NCBI RefSeq assembly: GCF_014596465.1
Contig: NZ_MECK01000035.1
Coordinates: forward strand, 16,652-80,651
Source: Streptomyces sp. CBMA123
GTDB taxonomy: Bacteria > Actinomycetota > Actinomycetes > Streptomycetales > Streptomycetaceae
Length of the DNA stretch: 64,000 nt
Reading direction: 5' to 3'
Part shown: in pieces, positions 33,038-40,891 of the stretch
How positions within the stretch are numbered: the stretch's first letter is position 1
How the letters are laid out: each line of letters opens with the position of its first letter
Position numbers and translations under genes: made by a program
Notes under the pieces: generated by a model
The model's input: the letters and a program-made list of their open reading frames with translations, nothing else
What the model was told of the DNA's origin: nothing
Database searches by the model: none

Positions 33038-33560
33038 GCTGTTGTCCCTCCCAGGGGAAGACGATCCAGGTGTGGTTCAGCGATGCGATGTAGTCGATGA
33101 CGTTCTCGGGTTCCGCCTCGCGCGCCCAGTTGGCCCGGTTGACGGTGAGGACCGCGGTGCGCACCCGGGAGGCCCCGAGGTCGCGGAGCAGATCCACCGT
33201 GTGGGCGAGCGTCGCGCCGCTGCCGGCGATGTCGTCGACCAACAGCACGTCCAGGCCCGTCATGTCGCCGAGCGAACCGGGGTTGCGAGTGGTCGGCAGC
33301 GTGGTCTTGGCGGCGTTGATGCCGTCGCTGGTGGTGCGGGTGACCTCGATGCACCGCACGTCGCGGACCCCGAGCCGGTGGGCGAGCCACACCGTCGGGA
33401 TCATGCCGCCCCGCACGATGCCCACCAGAACCTGCGGTACCTCCACGGCCTCCACCTGCTCAGCGAGGGTCCGGGTGGCGGTGTCGATGTCCTCCCAGGT
33501 CATGTACAGCGGCCCGGAGCCAGGAGCGTCCTGCGCCGACGGTGTCGATGACGTGGCCAT
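33027..33560 (-). CDS. Type I phosphoribosyltransferase
   Basis: ATG 33560 lies 8 bases after GGAGG; the 177-residue product has the PRPP loop LLVDDIAGSGATL (about 107-119) and an early VGIVRGGMIP (about 46-55) pyrophosphate loop, as in xanthine-guanine and hypoxanthine phosphoribosyltransferases. A purine or deazapurine base would be joined to ribose-5-phosphate from PRPP. Following directly on folE, queE and queD, 7-carboxy-7-deazaguanine is the obvious candidate base (inference, by analogy with 7-deazapurine nucleoside pathways). It ends in a basic-aromatic tail with WIVFPWEG. Confidence 0.88.
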   Translation of the reverse strand: MATSSTPSAQDAPGSGPLYMTWEDIDTATRTLAEQVEAVEVPQVLVGIVRGGMIPTVWLAHRLGVRDVRCIEVTRTTSDGINAAKTTLPTTRNPGSLGDMTGLDVLLVDDIAGSGATLAHTVDLLRDLGASRVRTAVLTVNRANWAREAEPENVIDYIASLNHTWIVFPWEGQQHER

Positions 33561-33599
33561 GGGCTTCACCTCCTTCTCGGTCTACTTGCCGAACGGGGA

Positions 33600-34223
33600 T
33601 CAGGCTGTGTGCTGCTGGACGGCGGCGAGGGTGAGGAACTGCTGGGTGAGCACCGGGTCGCTGGCGAACCGGCCACCGGTGTGGACCGTGGTGGTCCGGG
33701 CTTCCTCCATCCGCACGCCTCGCATGCTCATGCAGAGGTGCAACCCGCGCACGGCGACCGCGACGTCCTCACGTCCGATCAAGCCGGTGAGGTGCTCGGC
33801 GAACTGCTGCGTGAAGCGCTCCTGGACCTGGAGCCGGCCCGCGAAGTGCTGGGCGATCCGCCCGAACTTCGACAGACCCACCACCTCCCCGTCCGGCACA
33901 TACCCGGCAGTGACTTGGAGGTTCATGGGCAGCATGTGGTGCTCGCACAGCGACCACACGCTCATGCCGCCGACGATGACCAGCTGACCGCTCAGCTGGG
34001 ACTCGGGGAAACACGTGGCTACCGCGCTCTTGTCCGGCGACAGGAAGGCTTGCCACCAGGCGGCGACACGGTTCGGCGTGTCGGTCAGGCCGGCGCGGGT
34101 GGGGTCCTCGCCCAGCTCGATCAGGAGCTGGGTGACCAGGGCGGCGACCCGGCCGCTGTCGATGCTCTGCGTGGGTAACCCGGTGTTCAGCGCCTGCGCG
34201 GTGTCGGCGGTGGTGGTCGTCAT
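33600..34223 (-). CDS. folE: GTP cyclohydrolase I
   Basis: ATG 34223 after GAGAGGCCC gives 207 residues. The zinc ligands are visible: C93 and H96 in SLCEHHMLP and C164 in GLHLCMSMRG, with the family LSKFGRIAQHFAGRLQVQERF stretch (about 117-137). It opens GTP to dihydroneopterin triphosphate, the first step to both folate and 7-deazaguanines. Beside queE and queD it serves the deazaguanine branch. The chromosome should carry another folE for folate. The length and motifs are normal, so it is probably active. Confidence 0.95.
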   Translation of the reverse strand: MTTTTADTAQALNTGLPTQSIDSGRVAALVTQLLIELGEDPTRAGLTDTPNRVAAWWQAFLSPDKSAVATCFPESQLSGQLVIVGGMSVWSLCEHHMLPMNLQVTAGYVPDGEVVGLSKFGRIAQHFAGRLQVQERFTQQFAEHLTGLIGREDVAVAVRGLHLCMSMRGVRMEEARTTTVHTGGRFASDPVLTQQFLTLAAVQQHTA

Positions 34224-34257
34224 GGGCCTCTCTCGTCTCAGGTCGGGTTGCGGGCGG

Positions 34258-35004
34258 TCATCGGCCACGGGTGTCCGCGAAGGCCAGCACGTGGAGCCGG
34301 GTGGTGAAGTACCAGTGGTGGGCCGCGACGGCGTCGGCGAGAACCCGGGTCTTCTCGGTGATCGCATCGGCGGTGGTGCCCTCCGGCATCACCCACACCG
34401 GCGCGAGCCGGTGGGTGTCGGCCAGCTCGGCGATCCGCTCCAGGTCAGGGACCGAGGACGCGACGAACTTGAACGCCGCGCGCTCAGACGCTACGAACGC
34501 CTCTAGGGCGGAGGGCACGATGCTCTTGGCCTCATCGACACCGAAGGAGGAGAGCTTGGGGGAAACGTTGAACCGGACTCCGTCGACCAGGAGTTCGGGG
34601 ACCGGCGCGAGGGTGCCGTTCGTCTCGAACTCCACCCGCTTCCCGGCGGCCAGCAGCTCACGAACGAGAGGCACCAGGCGTTCCTGCTGGATCAGCGGCT
34701 CACCGCCGGTGATCACGACCAGCTCGACCGGCGAGGACGCGGCCCACGCCGCGAGGTCCGCCACCGTCTGTTTCCTCGACTCCTTGCGCGGGTCGAAGCG
34801 GGCCCAGTCCCAGGTGTACTTGGTGTCGCACAGCTTGCAGGTCAGGTTGCAGCGGGACAGGCGGATGAACAGCGCGGGGTGGCCGCAGCTCGGGCCCTCG
34901 CCCTGGAAGGTCGGCACCTCGACGCCGAAGCACTCAGCCACGATCAGACTGAACGCGACGAGGCTCGTAGCCGACCCATGGGCCATCGGCTGGGGTAAGG
35001 TCAC
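34258..35004 (-). CDS. queE: 7-carboxy-7-deazaguanine synthase
   Basis: GTG 35004 overlaps the queD stop (GTGA) behind GGAGGGGAA and gives 248 residues. CNLTCKLC (C52, C56, C59) is the radical SAM motif, preceded by the family PTFQGEGPSCGHPALFIRL stretch, and VVITGGEPLIQ is the GGE motif. QueE converts 6-carboxytetrahydropterin to 7-carboxy-7-deazaguanine. No queC, which would make the nitrile preQ0, lies in the window. So the pathway here appears to stop at the carboxylic acid or divert it to another enzyme. Confidence 0.93.
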   Translation of the reverse strand: MTLPQPMAHGSATSLVAFSLIVAECFGVEVPTFQGEGPSCGHPALFIRLSRCNLTCKLCDTKYTWDWARFDPRKESRKQTVADLAAWAASSPVELVVITGGEPLIQQERLVPLVRELLAAGKRVEFETNGTLAPVPELLVDGVRFNVSPKLSSFGVDEAKSIVPSALEAFVASERAAFKFVASSVPDLERIAELADTHRLAPVWVMPEGTTADAITEKTRVLADAVAAHHWYFTTRLHVLAFADTRGR

Positions 35005-35411
35005 TTCCCCTCCACCTCGAAGCGGGCCCAACTGCTGGGGGTCTCGCTGACGGCGACCGCGACCAGGCGGCCGGGGATCTTCGGCTGGAGGTTCTGCATG
35101 AACCAGCCGGCCAGGAACTGGGCCAGGCGCTCCGAGGTCGGCTCGAAGGGCAGGACCTCGTGCAGGTTGCGGTGGTCCAGTTCGGCATCGAGGAACGCCT
35201 TGAACGGGCCCAGCGCACCGAAGTCCGTGACGAAGCCGGGCTCCTCCAAGTCGGGGGCGGTGAGGACAACCTCGACCTCGTAGCTGTGGCCGTGCTGTCG
35301 GGAGCACTTGTGCTCGGGCGGGAGGCCGGGAAGCCGGTGCCCGGCTTCGAAGCGGAACCTCTTGCCGATGGTAAAGGTCCCGGTCGGCATCGCAACGGAG
35401 CTCAAGTCCAT
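35001..35411 (-). CDS. queD: 6-carboxy-5,6,7,8-tetrahydropterin synthase
   Basis: ATG 35411 (GAGG six bases before it) gives 136 residues, a normal family length; ATG 35453 and ATG 35495 are upstream alternatives. Zinc ligands H25, H40 and H42 and catalytic C36 are seen in EAGHRLPG and CSRQHGHSYEVEV. It turns dihydroneopterin triphosphate into 6-carboxytetrahydropterin. It is the first gene of the operon, and every later boundary down to the methyltransferase-kinase pair overlaps or is short, so a promoter probably lies between 35412 and 35618. Confidence 0.93.
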   Translation of the reverse strand: MDLSSVAMPTGTFTIGKRFRFEAGHRLPGLPPEHKCSRQHGHSYEVEVVLTAPDLEEPGFVTDFGALGPFKAFLDAELDHRNLHEVLPFEPTSERLAQFLAGWFMQNLQPKIPGRLVAVAVSETPSSWARFEVEGK

Positions 35412-35618
35412 GTTGTTCCTCACTGGGTCAGGCCGAGGCGACCCCTCGGTCATCGGGTGACTTCTCTCCTCGGATGGCCCGGCGGGGCTCGCCATCTCGC
35501 GGGGCTCAGCATCAGGTCAGGCCGCAGTGGGAGCGTGAACCGCTCTCTAGCGCTGCCTAGTTCGAGCCGCTGCATCAGAAGGCGACATGCCCAGCGTGGG
35601 CGGTCCTCAATGCTGAGA
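35412..35618. other. Intergenic region upstream of queD
   Basis: The promoter of the nucleoside operon should lie here, unless transcription enters from the regulator genes upstream on the same strand. I see no clear -35/-10 pair and no riboswitch fold such as preQ1. Confidence 0.4.
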
Positions 35619-35984
35619 TCAGAGCCGCAGCTCCGAGCGGAATACGGCCGGCGCGTCCTCGGTCGACTCCAGCAGCGTCACGAGGGCCATCTGCGCAACC
35701 GCGACCAGCGATGCCTGGAACTCCCTGGTGGCGTGGCTCGTGCGCCCCACGCGCATCTTGCGGAGTTTCAGCATGTGGAGCGCCGCGTTGCCCATGTCCT
35801 CCTGGAGGTAGAGCAACAGGAGGTTGATGAAGTCCGGCGCGCCGTTCGAGTACGCCTTCAACTTCGCGTGTTCGTCGCGGATGTGGGACCAGAGCTGATC
35901 AACGGTCAACTCAACGTCTGTGCCGGGACAGACGGGTTCCTCGCCCCCCGCTTCGTGCAGAGTCTCTTCCTGTCCGGTGCTCAT
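35619..35984 (-). CDS. Small helical protein paired with an anti-sigma-type kinase
   Basis: The 121-residue product is helical (QLWSHIRDEHAKLKAY; FINLLLLYLQEDMGNAALHMLKL; ASLVAVAQMALVTLLES). The helix layout with scattered acidic residues recalls MazG-like or ferritin-like bundles, but no diagnostic motif is complete, so I assign no function. Its start overlaps the stop of the ATPase gene (ATGA), showing a two-gene unit. Such pairs of a HATPase protein and a small helical protein recur in Streptomyces next to XRE/DUF397 systems. Confidence 0.6.
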   Translation of the reverse strand: MSTGQEETLHEAGGEEPVCPGTDVELTVDQLWSHIRDEHAKLKAYSNGAPDFINLLLLYLQEDMGNAALHMLKLRKMRVGRTSHATREFQASLVAVAQMALVTLLESTEDAPAVFRSELRL

Positions 35985-36631
35985 CGAACCCCCTCCATGA
36001 TGCGCTGCTCGCCGGACGGCAGGATGGCCGGGCTGGCAGGGAGCCCCCAGCCGGGCTTCTCCACGTCGCGCATGATCTTTAAGGCGGCCATTCCCTGGGT
36101 GATGGGATGGCCATCGACGGTGATCTCCGCGCCGATCTGCTCGCCGAGACGGAGCATCAGGCGCTTGAGGTGCTGCGGGTCCATGAGGCCGAGCAGGCGT
36201 GTCGCCGTGTCCAACGCCTCCTCCGGCGAGGGCTTGACGTCGCCGATCGCGATCGAGACGCAGACCACCTTCCCGCCGGGGACGGGAGAGACCTCGAACG
36301 ACTCGGACAGCTCCTTCGCAAGCCCGATTCCGCGGCCCCCCTCGTCCTCCGGGCCGGCCTCCCGGGGTTCAGGAAGCACGGTGCTCGTGTCCGCGACCTC
36401 GATGCGGAGCAGGCCCCACGCGGGCGTGAACAGGGTTACGCGTACGGGGCGCTTGGTGTGCTGGACGCCGTTGGTGACGAGTTCACTGACGACGAGTTCG
36501 GCGGCGTCTGTCTCCACCTCGAAGCACTGGTAGGCGGTCTTGACGAACTGGCGAGCCTCGCGGACGGACTGGTCTAACGCTGGGAACTGGCTAGTCGCGA
36601 ACACGTGAGGGTGTTTGTCTTCCAAGGCCAT
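35981..36631 (-). CDS. HATPase-fold regulatory protein (RsbW/anti-sigma type)
   Basis: ATG 36631, 8 bases after GGAGG, gives 216 residues. LVVSELVTNGVQHT (about 45-58) is the N box, IEVADTST (about 77-84) the G1-like box and GGRGIGLAKELSES (about 98-111) the G2 box of GHKL ATPases of the anti-sigma factor type. A C-terminal 80-residue extension (TATRLLGLMDPQHLKRLMLRL) is not part of the core fold. It is divergent from the XRE gene; regulation of a sigma factor or anti-sigma antagonist is family knowledge only. Confidence 0.82.
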   Translation of the reverse strand: MALEDKHPHVFATSQFPALDQSVREARQFVKTAYQCFEVETDAAELVVSELVTNGVQHTKRPVRVTLFTPAWGLLRIEVADTSTVLPEPREAGPEDEGGRGIGLAKELSESFEVSPVPGGKVVCVSIAIGDVKPSPEEALDTATRLLGLMDPQHLKRLMLRLGEQIGAEITVDGHPITQGMAALKIMRDVEKPGWGLPASPAILPSGEQRIMEGVR

Positions 36632-36754
36632 CACGACTGCCTCCAACGCGAGGGGGTGCAGCTGTCGAGGGCACGACATGATCACCAACGGTGGGGCGAT
36701 GACCGCGCTGCGTGGCGATACCGAGTGTGGACCCGGTCACATGGCGTGCGCAAC

Positions 36755-36775
36755 CCCAATGGGCGACCCAATGGG
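36755..36775. promoter_or_regulatory. Direct repeat of CCCAATGGG in a divergent promoter region
   Basis: CCCAATGGG occurs at 36755-36763 and 36767-36775, 12 bp apart start to start (about one helical turn), between the divergent HATPase and XRE genes. A binding site for the XRE protein is plausible. No such repeat is seen elsewhere in the parts I compared. Confidence 0.5.
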
Positions 36776-36843
36776 TCTATCTTCGAATCTTGCAACGCGT
36801 CCGTCGGCGCAGGAGACTGACGGACAGCCAGGAAGGAGGAACC

Positions 36844-37689
36844 GTGCCACCACACTTCTCACCGATCGCCGCCGGGGCCCTGGGCGTTGAGCTGGGAGCC
36901 CTCCGCGGCAACCTCCTGCTGCGAGAGGTAGCCAAGGCGACCGGGATCGACGTCAGCGACCTCAGCAAGTACGAGAACGGCAGCAAGCTCATCCCAGAGC
37001 GATCCCTCGAACGCCTACTCGACTTCCATGATGTTCAGGGGACGCGCCGGCAGGCCCTGCTGAACCTCCGAGAGGACGCAACCAAGGTCCACTGGTGGGC
37101 GGCCTTCCGCGAGATCCTTGACCATCAGATGATCGGGGAGATTGAGGTCGAGGCCAAGGCGGCTCTCCTGGAAGAGATCGTCGATGACTGCTTCGGCTAC
37201 CTCCTCCAGCATCCGACCGCTCGCGCGGAGAACGCCCAGTACTACTGGAAGCAGTCGAGTCCAGACGAGGCGGAGCTGTGGTTGGAGGTCCATCGCCGCA
37301 GGCAGCGGCGATTGTTCGACAGCCCGCCCCTGCACGTCCATACGCTCGTCCATGAGCTGGCGTTTGAACGCTCGACCGACCCGCACGTGATGATTCCTCA
37401 GCTGACGCTTCTCAGGGATCTGACAGCCCAAGGCCACGTTGTCCTGCACGTCATCCCCAAGACCGCGGGGGCGGCCGGCAGGGTATTCTTCCGAGTCAAG
37501 CGGTACAGCTACGACGAGGAAGATTCACCAACGTATGTGTTCTCCGAGGCACTTACCGCTGGGACCGTGCAAGAGTCGGAGCGCGAGGAGCTTCGCTTCA
37601 AGCGAGCTTGGGCCCGACTGTCCGCGCTCGCTCTCTCGCCCGAAGAGTCCACAGATCTCCTGCACCGACGTCTGAAAGACTGGCTGTGA
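36844..37689 (+). CDS. XRE-family regulator with DUF5753
   Basis: GTG 36844 follows AAGGAGG and gives 281 residues. Residues about 10-60 form a helix-turn-helix (LREVAKATGIDVSDLSKYENGSKLIPE), and the rest is a DUF5753 domain (YYWKQSSPDEAELWLEVHRRRQRRLFDS; HVVLHVIPKTAG). Such proteins sit next to DUF397 partners throughout Streptomyces and control development or antibiotic genes in studied cases. The DUF397 protein follows after 2 bp. Confidence 0.9.
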   Translation: MPPHFSPIAAGALGVELGALRGNLLLREVAKATGIDVSDLSKYENGSKLIPERSLERLLDFHDVQGTRRQALLNLREDATKVHWWAAFREILDHQMIGEIEVEAKAALLEEIVDDCFGYLLQHPTARAENAQYYWKQSSPDEAELWLEVHRRRQRRLFDSPPLHVHTLVHELAFERSTDPHVMIPQLTLLRDLTAQGHVVLHVIPKTAGAAGRVFFRVKRYSYDEEDSPTYVFSEALTAGTVQESEREELRFKRAWARLSALALSPEESTDLLHRRLKDWL

Positions 37690-37691
37690 CG

Positions 37692-38147
37692 ATGCCCCAC
37701 GACCCCTACGCCCACGACGGAGCCGAGAGCATCACGGCCCGGGTGAAGTCGTTCGCCTCCAACGGAAACACCGGCTGCTTGACGATCAAGCGATTCGGTG
37801 ACGGCTGTGTGGAACTTGGCGACGACAAGCCCGGACATGAGAACGACCAGATCCGCCTGAGCCCGGAGACATGGTCGGCTGTCCACCGCGCCTTCGAGAC
37901 GAAGGAGCCGCCGTTCGCCGAGTTCTACGACGCCGGTACTACCGCGGGCGCCGCGCTCGGCCTGACGATCGAGCGGCTTCCGGACGGCGGAGTGGAACTC
38001 GGGGACAGCACTGAAGGGCACCCGGAAGACAAGATCGTCCTCAACCAGGAGGAGTGGTCTGCGGTGCACCGTGCCTGGGAGAACGGCCAGCCGGAGTTCG
38101 CCGAGTCCTACGACGCCGAGCACGTCGAAGGGGTGGCGGCTCTCTAA
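37692..38147 (+). CDS. Tandem DUF397 protein
   Basis: ATG 37692 (GTG 37686 also possible) gives 151 residues. Two DUF397-like units follow each other: CLTIKRFGDGCVELGDD with WSAVHRAFE (about 28-82), and LTIERLPDGGVELGDS with WSAVHRAWE (about 92-146). Most family members have one unit, so this is an internal duplication. DUF397 proteins partner the upstream DUF5753 regulator, often as an antitoxin- or anti-repressor-like element. Confidence 0.85.
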   Translation: MPHDPYAHDGAESITARVKSFASNGNTGCLTIKRFGDGCVELGDDKPGHENDQIRLSPETWSAVHRAFETKEPPFAEFYDAGTTAGAALGLTIERLPDGGVELGDSTEGHPEDKIVLNQEEWSAVHRAWENGQPEFAESYDAEHVEGVAAL

Positions 38148-38173
38148 GCCCCTCGCGCTGTCATGGAACGCGG

Positions 38174-38204
38174 CGCCGCCCCGACACTTCGGTGTGGGGC
38201 GGCG
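38174..38204 (+). terminator. Terminator with TTCG tetraloop
   Basis: CGCCGCCCC (38174-38182) pairs with GGGGCGGCG (38196-38204), ACAC/GTGT closes a TTCG loop, and CATTTTG follows. It lies 26 bp after the DUF397 gene and ends that transcript. Confidence 0.85.
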
Positions 38205-38257
38205 TCATTTTGAGGGCGGCGAGACAGCACAGATCTGCTGCCGCGAGCTGTGCGGCC

Positions 38258-38686
38258 CTACAGCGGCAGTGCAGACGGAGATTCGGGTGAGGGGTCGACA
38301 GCTGCCCCGCCACCCGCGGAATACCGGGGCTTCGCCGTGTCCGTTGGCGGTGTATATGGTGCCGTATCTGGCCGCGGTCCGGGGGTTTGCTGCACTACAG
38401 CTTTCGTGAGCACCTGCTCGGCGCGGTCCAGGGGCAGCCGCATCACACCGAATCGCCCCACCGCGTATCCCGTCAGGTACCCGTGCAGGTGCAGCTGCTC
38501 GACTGCCTGAACTCCGGCGTCCACGTCCGGTGCATCTGTCGGAGGCACCAGGGCATGCAGCTCCTCCTGCCATTCCCAGCCGAGATCGCGGAGCACGGTG
38601 CGGGCTTCCTCCTGCTCCCAGCCGCTTCGCGCGAGCAGGCCATGCTCAGGATCGGTGTCGAAGACGATGTGAGGGTTCGAGATCAT
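38258..38686 (-). CDS. Small protein at the end of the transfer operon
   Basis: A 142-residue protein whose first 90 residues are alpha/beta (GWEQEEARTVLRDLGWEWQEE; LHGYLTGYAVGRFG) and whose last 45 are Pro/Ala/Ser-rich. Its start overlaps the preceding stop (38683-38685). I do not recognise the family. Proteins of this kind follow coupling-protein genes in related elements, so it may be a transfer accessory protein. Confidence 0.6.
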   Translation of the reverse strand: MISNPHIVFDTDPEHGLLARSGWEQEEARTVLRDLGWEWQEELHALVPPTDAPDVDAGVQAVEQLHLHGYLTGYAVGRFGVMRLPLDRAEQVLTKAVVQQTPGPRPDTAPYTPPTDTAKPRYSAGGGAAVDPSPESPSALPL

Positions 38687-39156
38687 CGCGGGGAAGCTCC
38701 GGAGGTGTCATCGGGCCAGGCGGCGAGCTGGAATCGCGAGGGGCGGTCCTCGTGACGTCCAAGGCGGCACTCGTCGCCGGCCTTGCCGAGTACCTTGTTC
38801 ATGCGGCTGACGAACCGGTCGTACTGCTCGTGCCAGACAACGGTTGAGCCCGCGTCGGCGTAGGCGTCGTCCCGGGCGAAGGCGATGGCGGCGATCTCGT
38901 ACCCCAGGCCCTCGTGCTTCGTCCAGCAGGGCGGGATCACGTCCTGCGGCTGCCAGGCGTACGCCCCGTTCAGCCAGCGGCAGACCGCGTCCAGCCACTC
39001 GGGCATCGGCTCGACCAGCTCGGCCGACAGGGCGCCGAGGTCCCACGGCGGGGGGCCGTCGACCACGGACTCCTCCGCGCTCCGCTCTGCGATGTACTCC
39101 AGGATCAACGCGGGCGGCTCGGGGAAGGGCTTGAATTGCGCGAGCGGATTCGTCAC
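38683..39156 (-). CDS. Protein of unknown function beside the coupling protein
   Basis: GTG 39156 overlaps the coupling-protein stop (GTGA). The 157-residue product is acidic, with WLDAVCRWLNGAYAWQPQDVIPPCW in the middle and GSTVVWHEQYDRFVSRM later, a compact alpha/beta protein without known motifs. Its tight coupling to the coupling-protein gene suggests a transfer role (inference). Confidence 0.6.
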   Translation of the reverse strand: MTNPLAQFKPFPEPPALILEYIAERSAEESVVDGPPPWDLGALSAELVEPMPEWLDAVCRWLNGAYAWQPQDVIPPCWTKHEGLGYEIAAIAFARDDAYADAGSTVVWHEQYDRFVSRMNKVLGKAGDECRLGRHEDRPSRFQLAAWPDDTSGASPR

Positions 39157-40595
39157 GCGGCGGCTCCCTGCGCGGCCCAGGCGGCGGCGTGCGCCGCGGC
39201 CTGCTTCTTCTTCGCCGCGGACCGCCGGCGCCGCTCTGTCTCGTTCGCCGCACGCAGCTGGTGGACGTGAGCTTCGATCTCGGGCCAGGACTCCCAGGTC
39301 CACATGCCGTCGAGGCGGGTGATCACGGGGGGCAGGTTGTCGGCGAGCACGAGGGCGTTGCCCTCCGCCAGCGACCTGATCTCGTCGCCTCGCAGCACCG
39401 GCTCCAGCGCCATGTGCGTGGCGGTCGAGTGGCTTCCACGGTCACCCCCGCTGGAGGTCTTCGTGGTGCGCTCGCGTTCGACCTGACCGCACAGGTCCGA
39501 CATGTCCTTGAGGAAGCTGGGGTCCTTCGCCCCGCCGAAGATGACGACGTGGTTGGTGAACGACGCCAGTTCGTTCGCGGTGTCCTCGCCGAACCGGGCA
39601 CGGGCCGATGCCCAGCCCTGGAGGCCGTAGATCACGGTGATGCCCCGGCCGCGGCCGTCGGCGACGCGCTGCCGCAGGCTGGGGATGGGAGCGATGTTCG
39701 GCGCTTCGTCCAGCGCGGCAAGGAGTGGCGGGTCGAGTCGGCCAGCGGGGGAGGCGAGGGCGTGAGCCTCGGCGACGTCGAGCAAGTCCTCCGTGATCGC
39801 GGTAGTCAGCGGAGCAACGCTGTTCACCTCGGAGTCCTTGCCGAGCAGATAGATGGTGCCGCCCGCGTCGAGCAGCTCGGTGAAGTCCGTCGGGCCCTCG
39901 CCGTCCCCTTGCAGGGCTCGGACGACCGACTCGTGCATGAGGGGTTCGAGGGCCGCGTCCAGGGTGGAGGCGGTGTTGCCGACGGTCCGGCTGTCGCCAG
40001 TGGTGGCGGTTCGGAGCATCTCTGCCCAGCCGGGACCGGCGCCGGGGTGAGCGTTGAGGATGCCGATCGGCGCGGGGTCGGTCAGCTTGCGCGCCCACTT
40101 CAACACCCACTCCAGGCTCGCCCCGTCGAGCGCGGCGGCGTGGAGGTACGCCGCCAGGATCTTGGCGGCCTGGCCCTTGTAGAAGGCCGCGCCCTCGCTG
40201 GACTGTGCGGCGGACCCGGGGGTGCGCGAGCCGGCGACGAACGCCTTGGCCCTCATCATCGCGGTCTCCGTCTCGGAGGAGCCGGTGATCGGTGTCCACC
40301 GGAACTTAGGCAAGGAGGGTGCGATGTCCTGCGGGTCGAAGACCAGGGCCGGACGATCGCCGCCTCGCCGGGCGTCGAGGGTCAGTTCGACCAGGTCCGG
40401 CTTCGTGGAGGTGGCGAGGACCGGTCCGGGCCAGCGGCGGATGGTCGGGGCGAAGAACCGCAGGGTCTTCCCCGAACCCATGGGGCCGATGACCCGGCAC
40501 GCCTTGTCGGCGCGGGACCACAGGTCCACGCCCTTCGGGCGCTGGGAAGTCCCCAGCGAGTAGCCGAAGTCGTTGGGGTTGAGCGGGTGTTGCAT
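39153..40595 (-). CDS. Type IV coupling protein ATPase (VirD4/TraD-like), soluble part
   Basis: ATG 40595, six bases after CGGAG, gives 480 residues. Walker A GPMGSGKT (37-44), a Walker B segment LLAALDEAPNIAP, and GITVIYGLQGWASARARFG fit the VirD4/TcpA-type coupling ATPase that brings the relaxase-DNA complex to the channel. No membrane segment is present at its N-terminus; the small upstream gene (40628-40891) supplies one, together with the usual first part of the fold, so the coupling protein appears split in two. The C-terminus is a basic Ala-rich helix. Confidence 0.88.
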   Translation of the reverse strand: MQHPLNPNDFGYSLGTSQRPKGVDLWSRADKACRVIGPMGSGKTLRFFAPTIRRWPGPVLATSTKPDLVELTLDARRGGDRPALVFDPQDIAPSLPKFRWTPITGSSETETAMMRAKAFVAGSRTPGSAAQSSEGAAFYKGQAAKILAAYLHAAALDGASLEWVLKWARKLTDPAPIGILNAHPGAGPGWAEMLRTATTGDSRTVGNTASTLDAALEPLMHESVVRALQGDGEGPTDFTELLDAGGTIYLLGKDSEVNSVAPLTTAITEDLLDVAEAHALASPAGRLDPPLLAALDEAPNIAPIPSLRQRVADGRGRGITVIYGLQGWASARARFGEDTANELASFTNHVVIFGGAKDPSFLKDMSDLCGQVERERTTKTSSGGDRGSHSTATHMALEPVLRGDEIRSLAEGNALVLADNLPPVITRLDGMWTWESWPEIEAHVHQLRAANETERRRRSAAKKKQAAAHAAAWAAQGAAA

Positions 40596-40627
40596 GACGT
40601 GCTCCGAAGCGAGGAAGGGGGGTGGGG

Positions 40628-40891
40628 TCAGCGGGTGACGGATCGTTTCTTCGCCAGATCCAGCACCGCCGTGCGGTGCGGGCGGTCGACACCGCGAGCG
40701 AGGGAGGGGCGGATCTCCGTGGCCTTGAGGACGGCTGCGGCCGACAACTGCCGCTTGAGCAGGGCCTTGGACGCGAATCCGGCGTTGCGGGCGGCCCGCT
40801 TCATCAGGAGCCAGACGGTGGCCATGGCCACCGCGCACACGGCGGCGATGGCATACAGGGCCACGGAGATCCCGTTGGGCAGGATGTCCAC
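40628..40891 (-). CDS. Small membrane protein, probable N-terminal piece of the coupling protein
   Basis: GTG 40891 overlaps the previous stop. The 87-residue product has one membrane segment (about 8-30, ISVALYAIAAVCAVAMATVW), a basic positive-inside stretch, then QLSAAAVLKATEIRPSLA, which resembles the linker that precedes the ATPase domain in full-length VirD4/TraD proteins. It ends 32 bp before the ATPase gene. Either the coupling protein is naturally made as two chains or an old frame change split it. Confidence 0.65.
   Translation of the reverse strand: MDILPNGISVALYAIAAVCAVAMATVWLLMKRAARNAGFASKALLKRQLSAAAVLKATEIRPSLARGVDRPHRTAVLDLAKKRSVTR

Noticed and set aside
26816..35411. 7-deazaguanine DNA-modification (dpd-type) or queuosine operon
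   Set aside because: No DpdA/Tgt-like transglycosylase, no QueC and no dpd helicases or nucleases are present; the PRTase and tailoring genes fit a small-molecule nucleoside better.
35412..35618. preQ1 riboswitch before queD
   Set aside because: No matching loop or pseudoknot sequence is visible, and the region is GC-rich without the A-rich tail.
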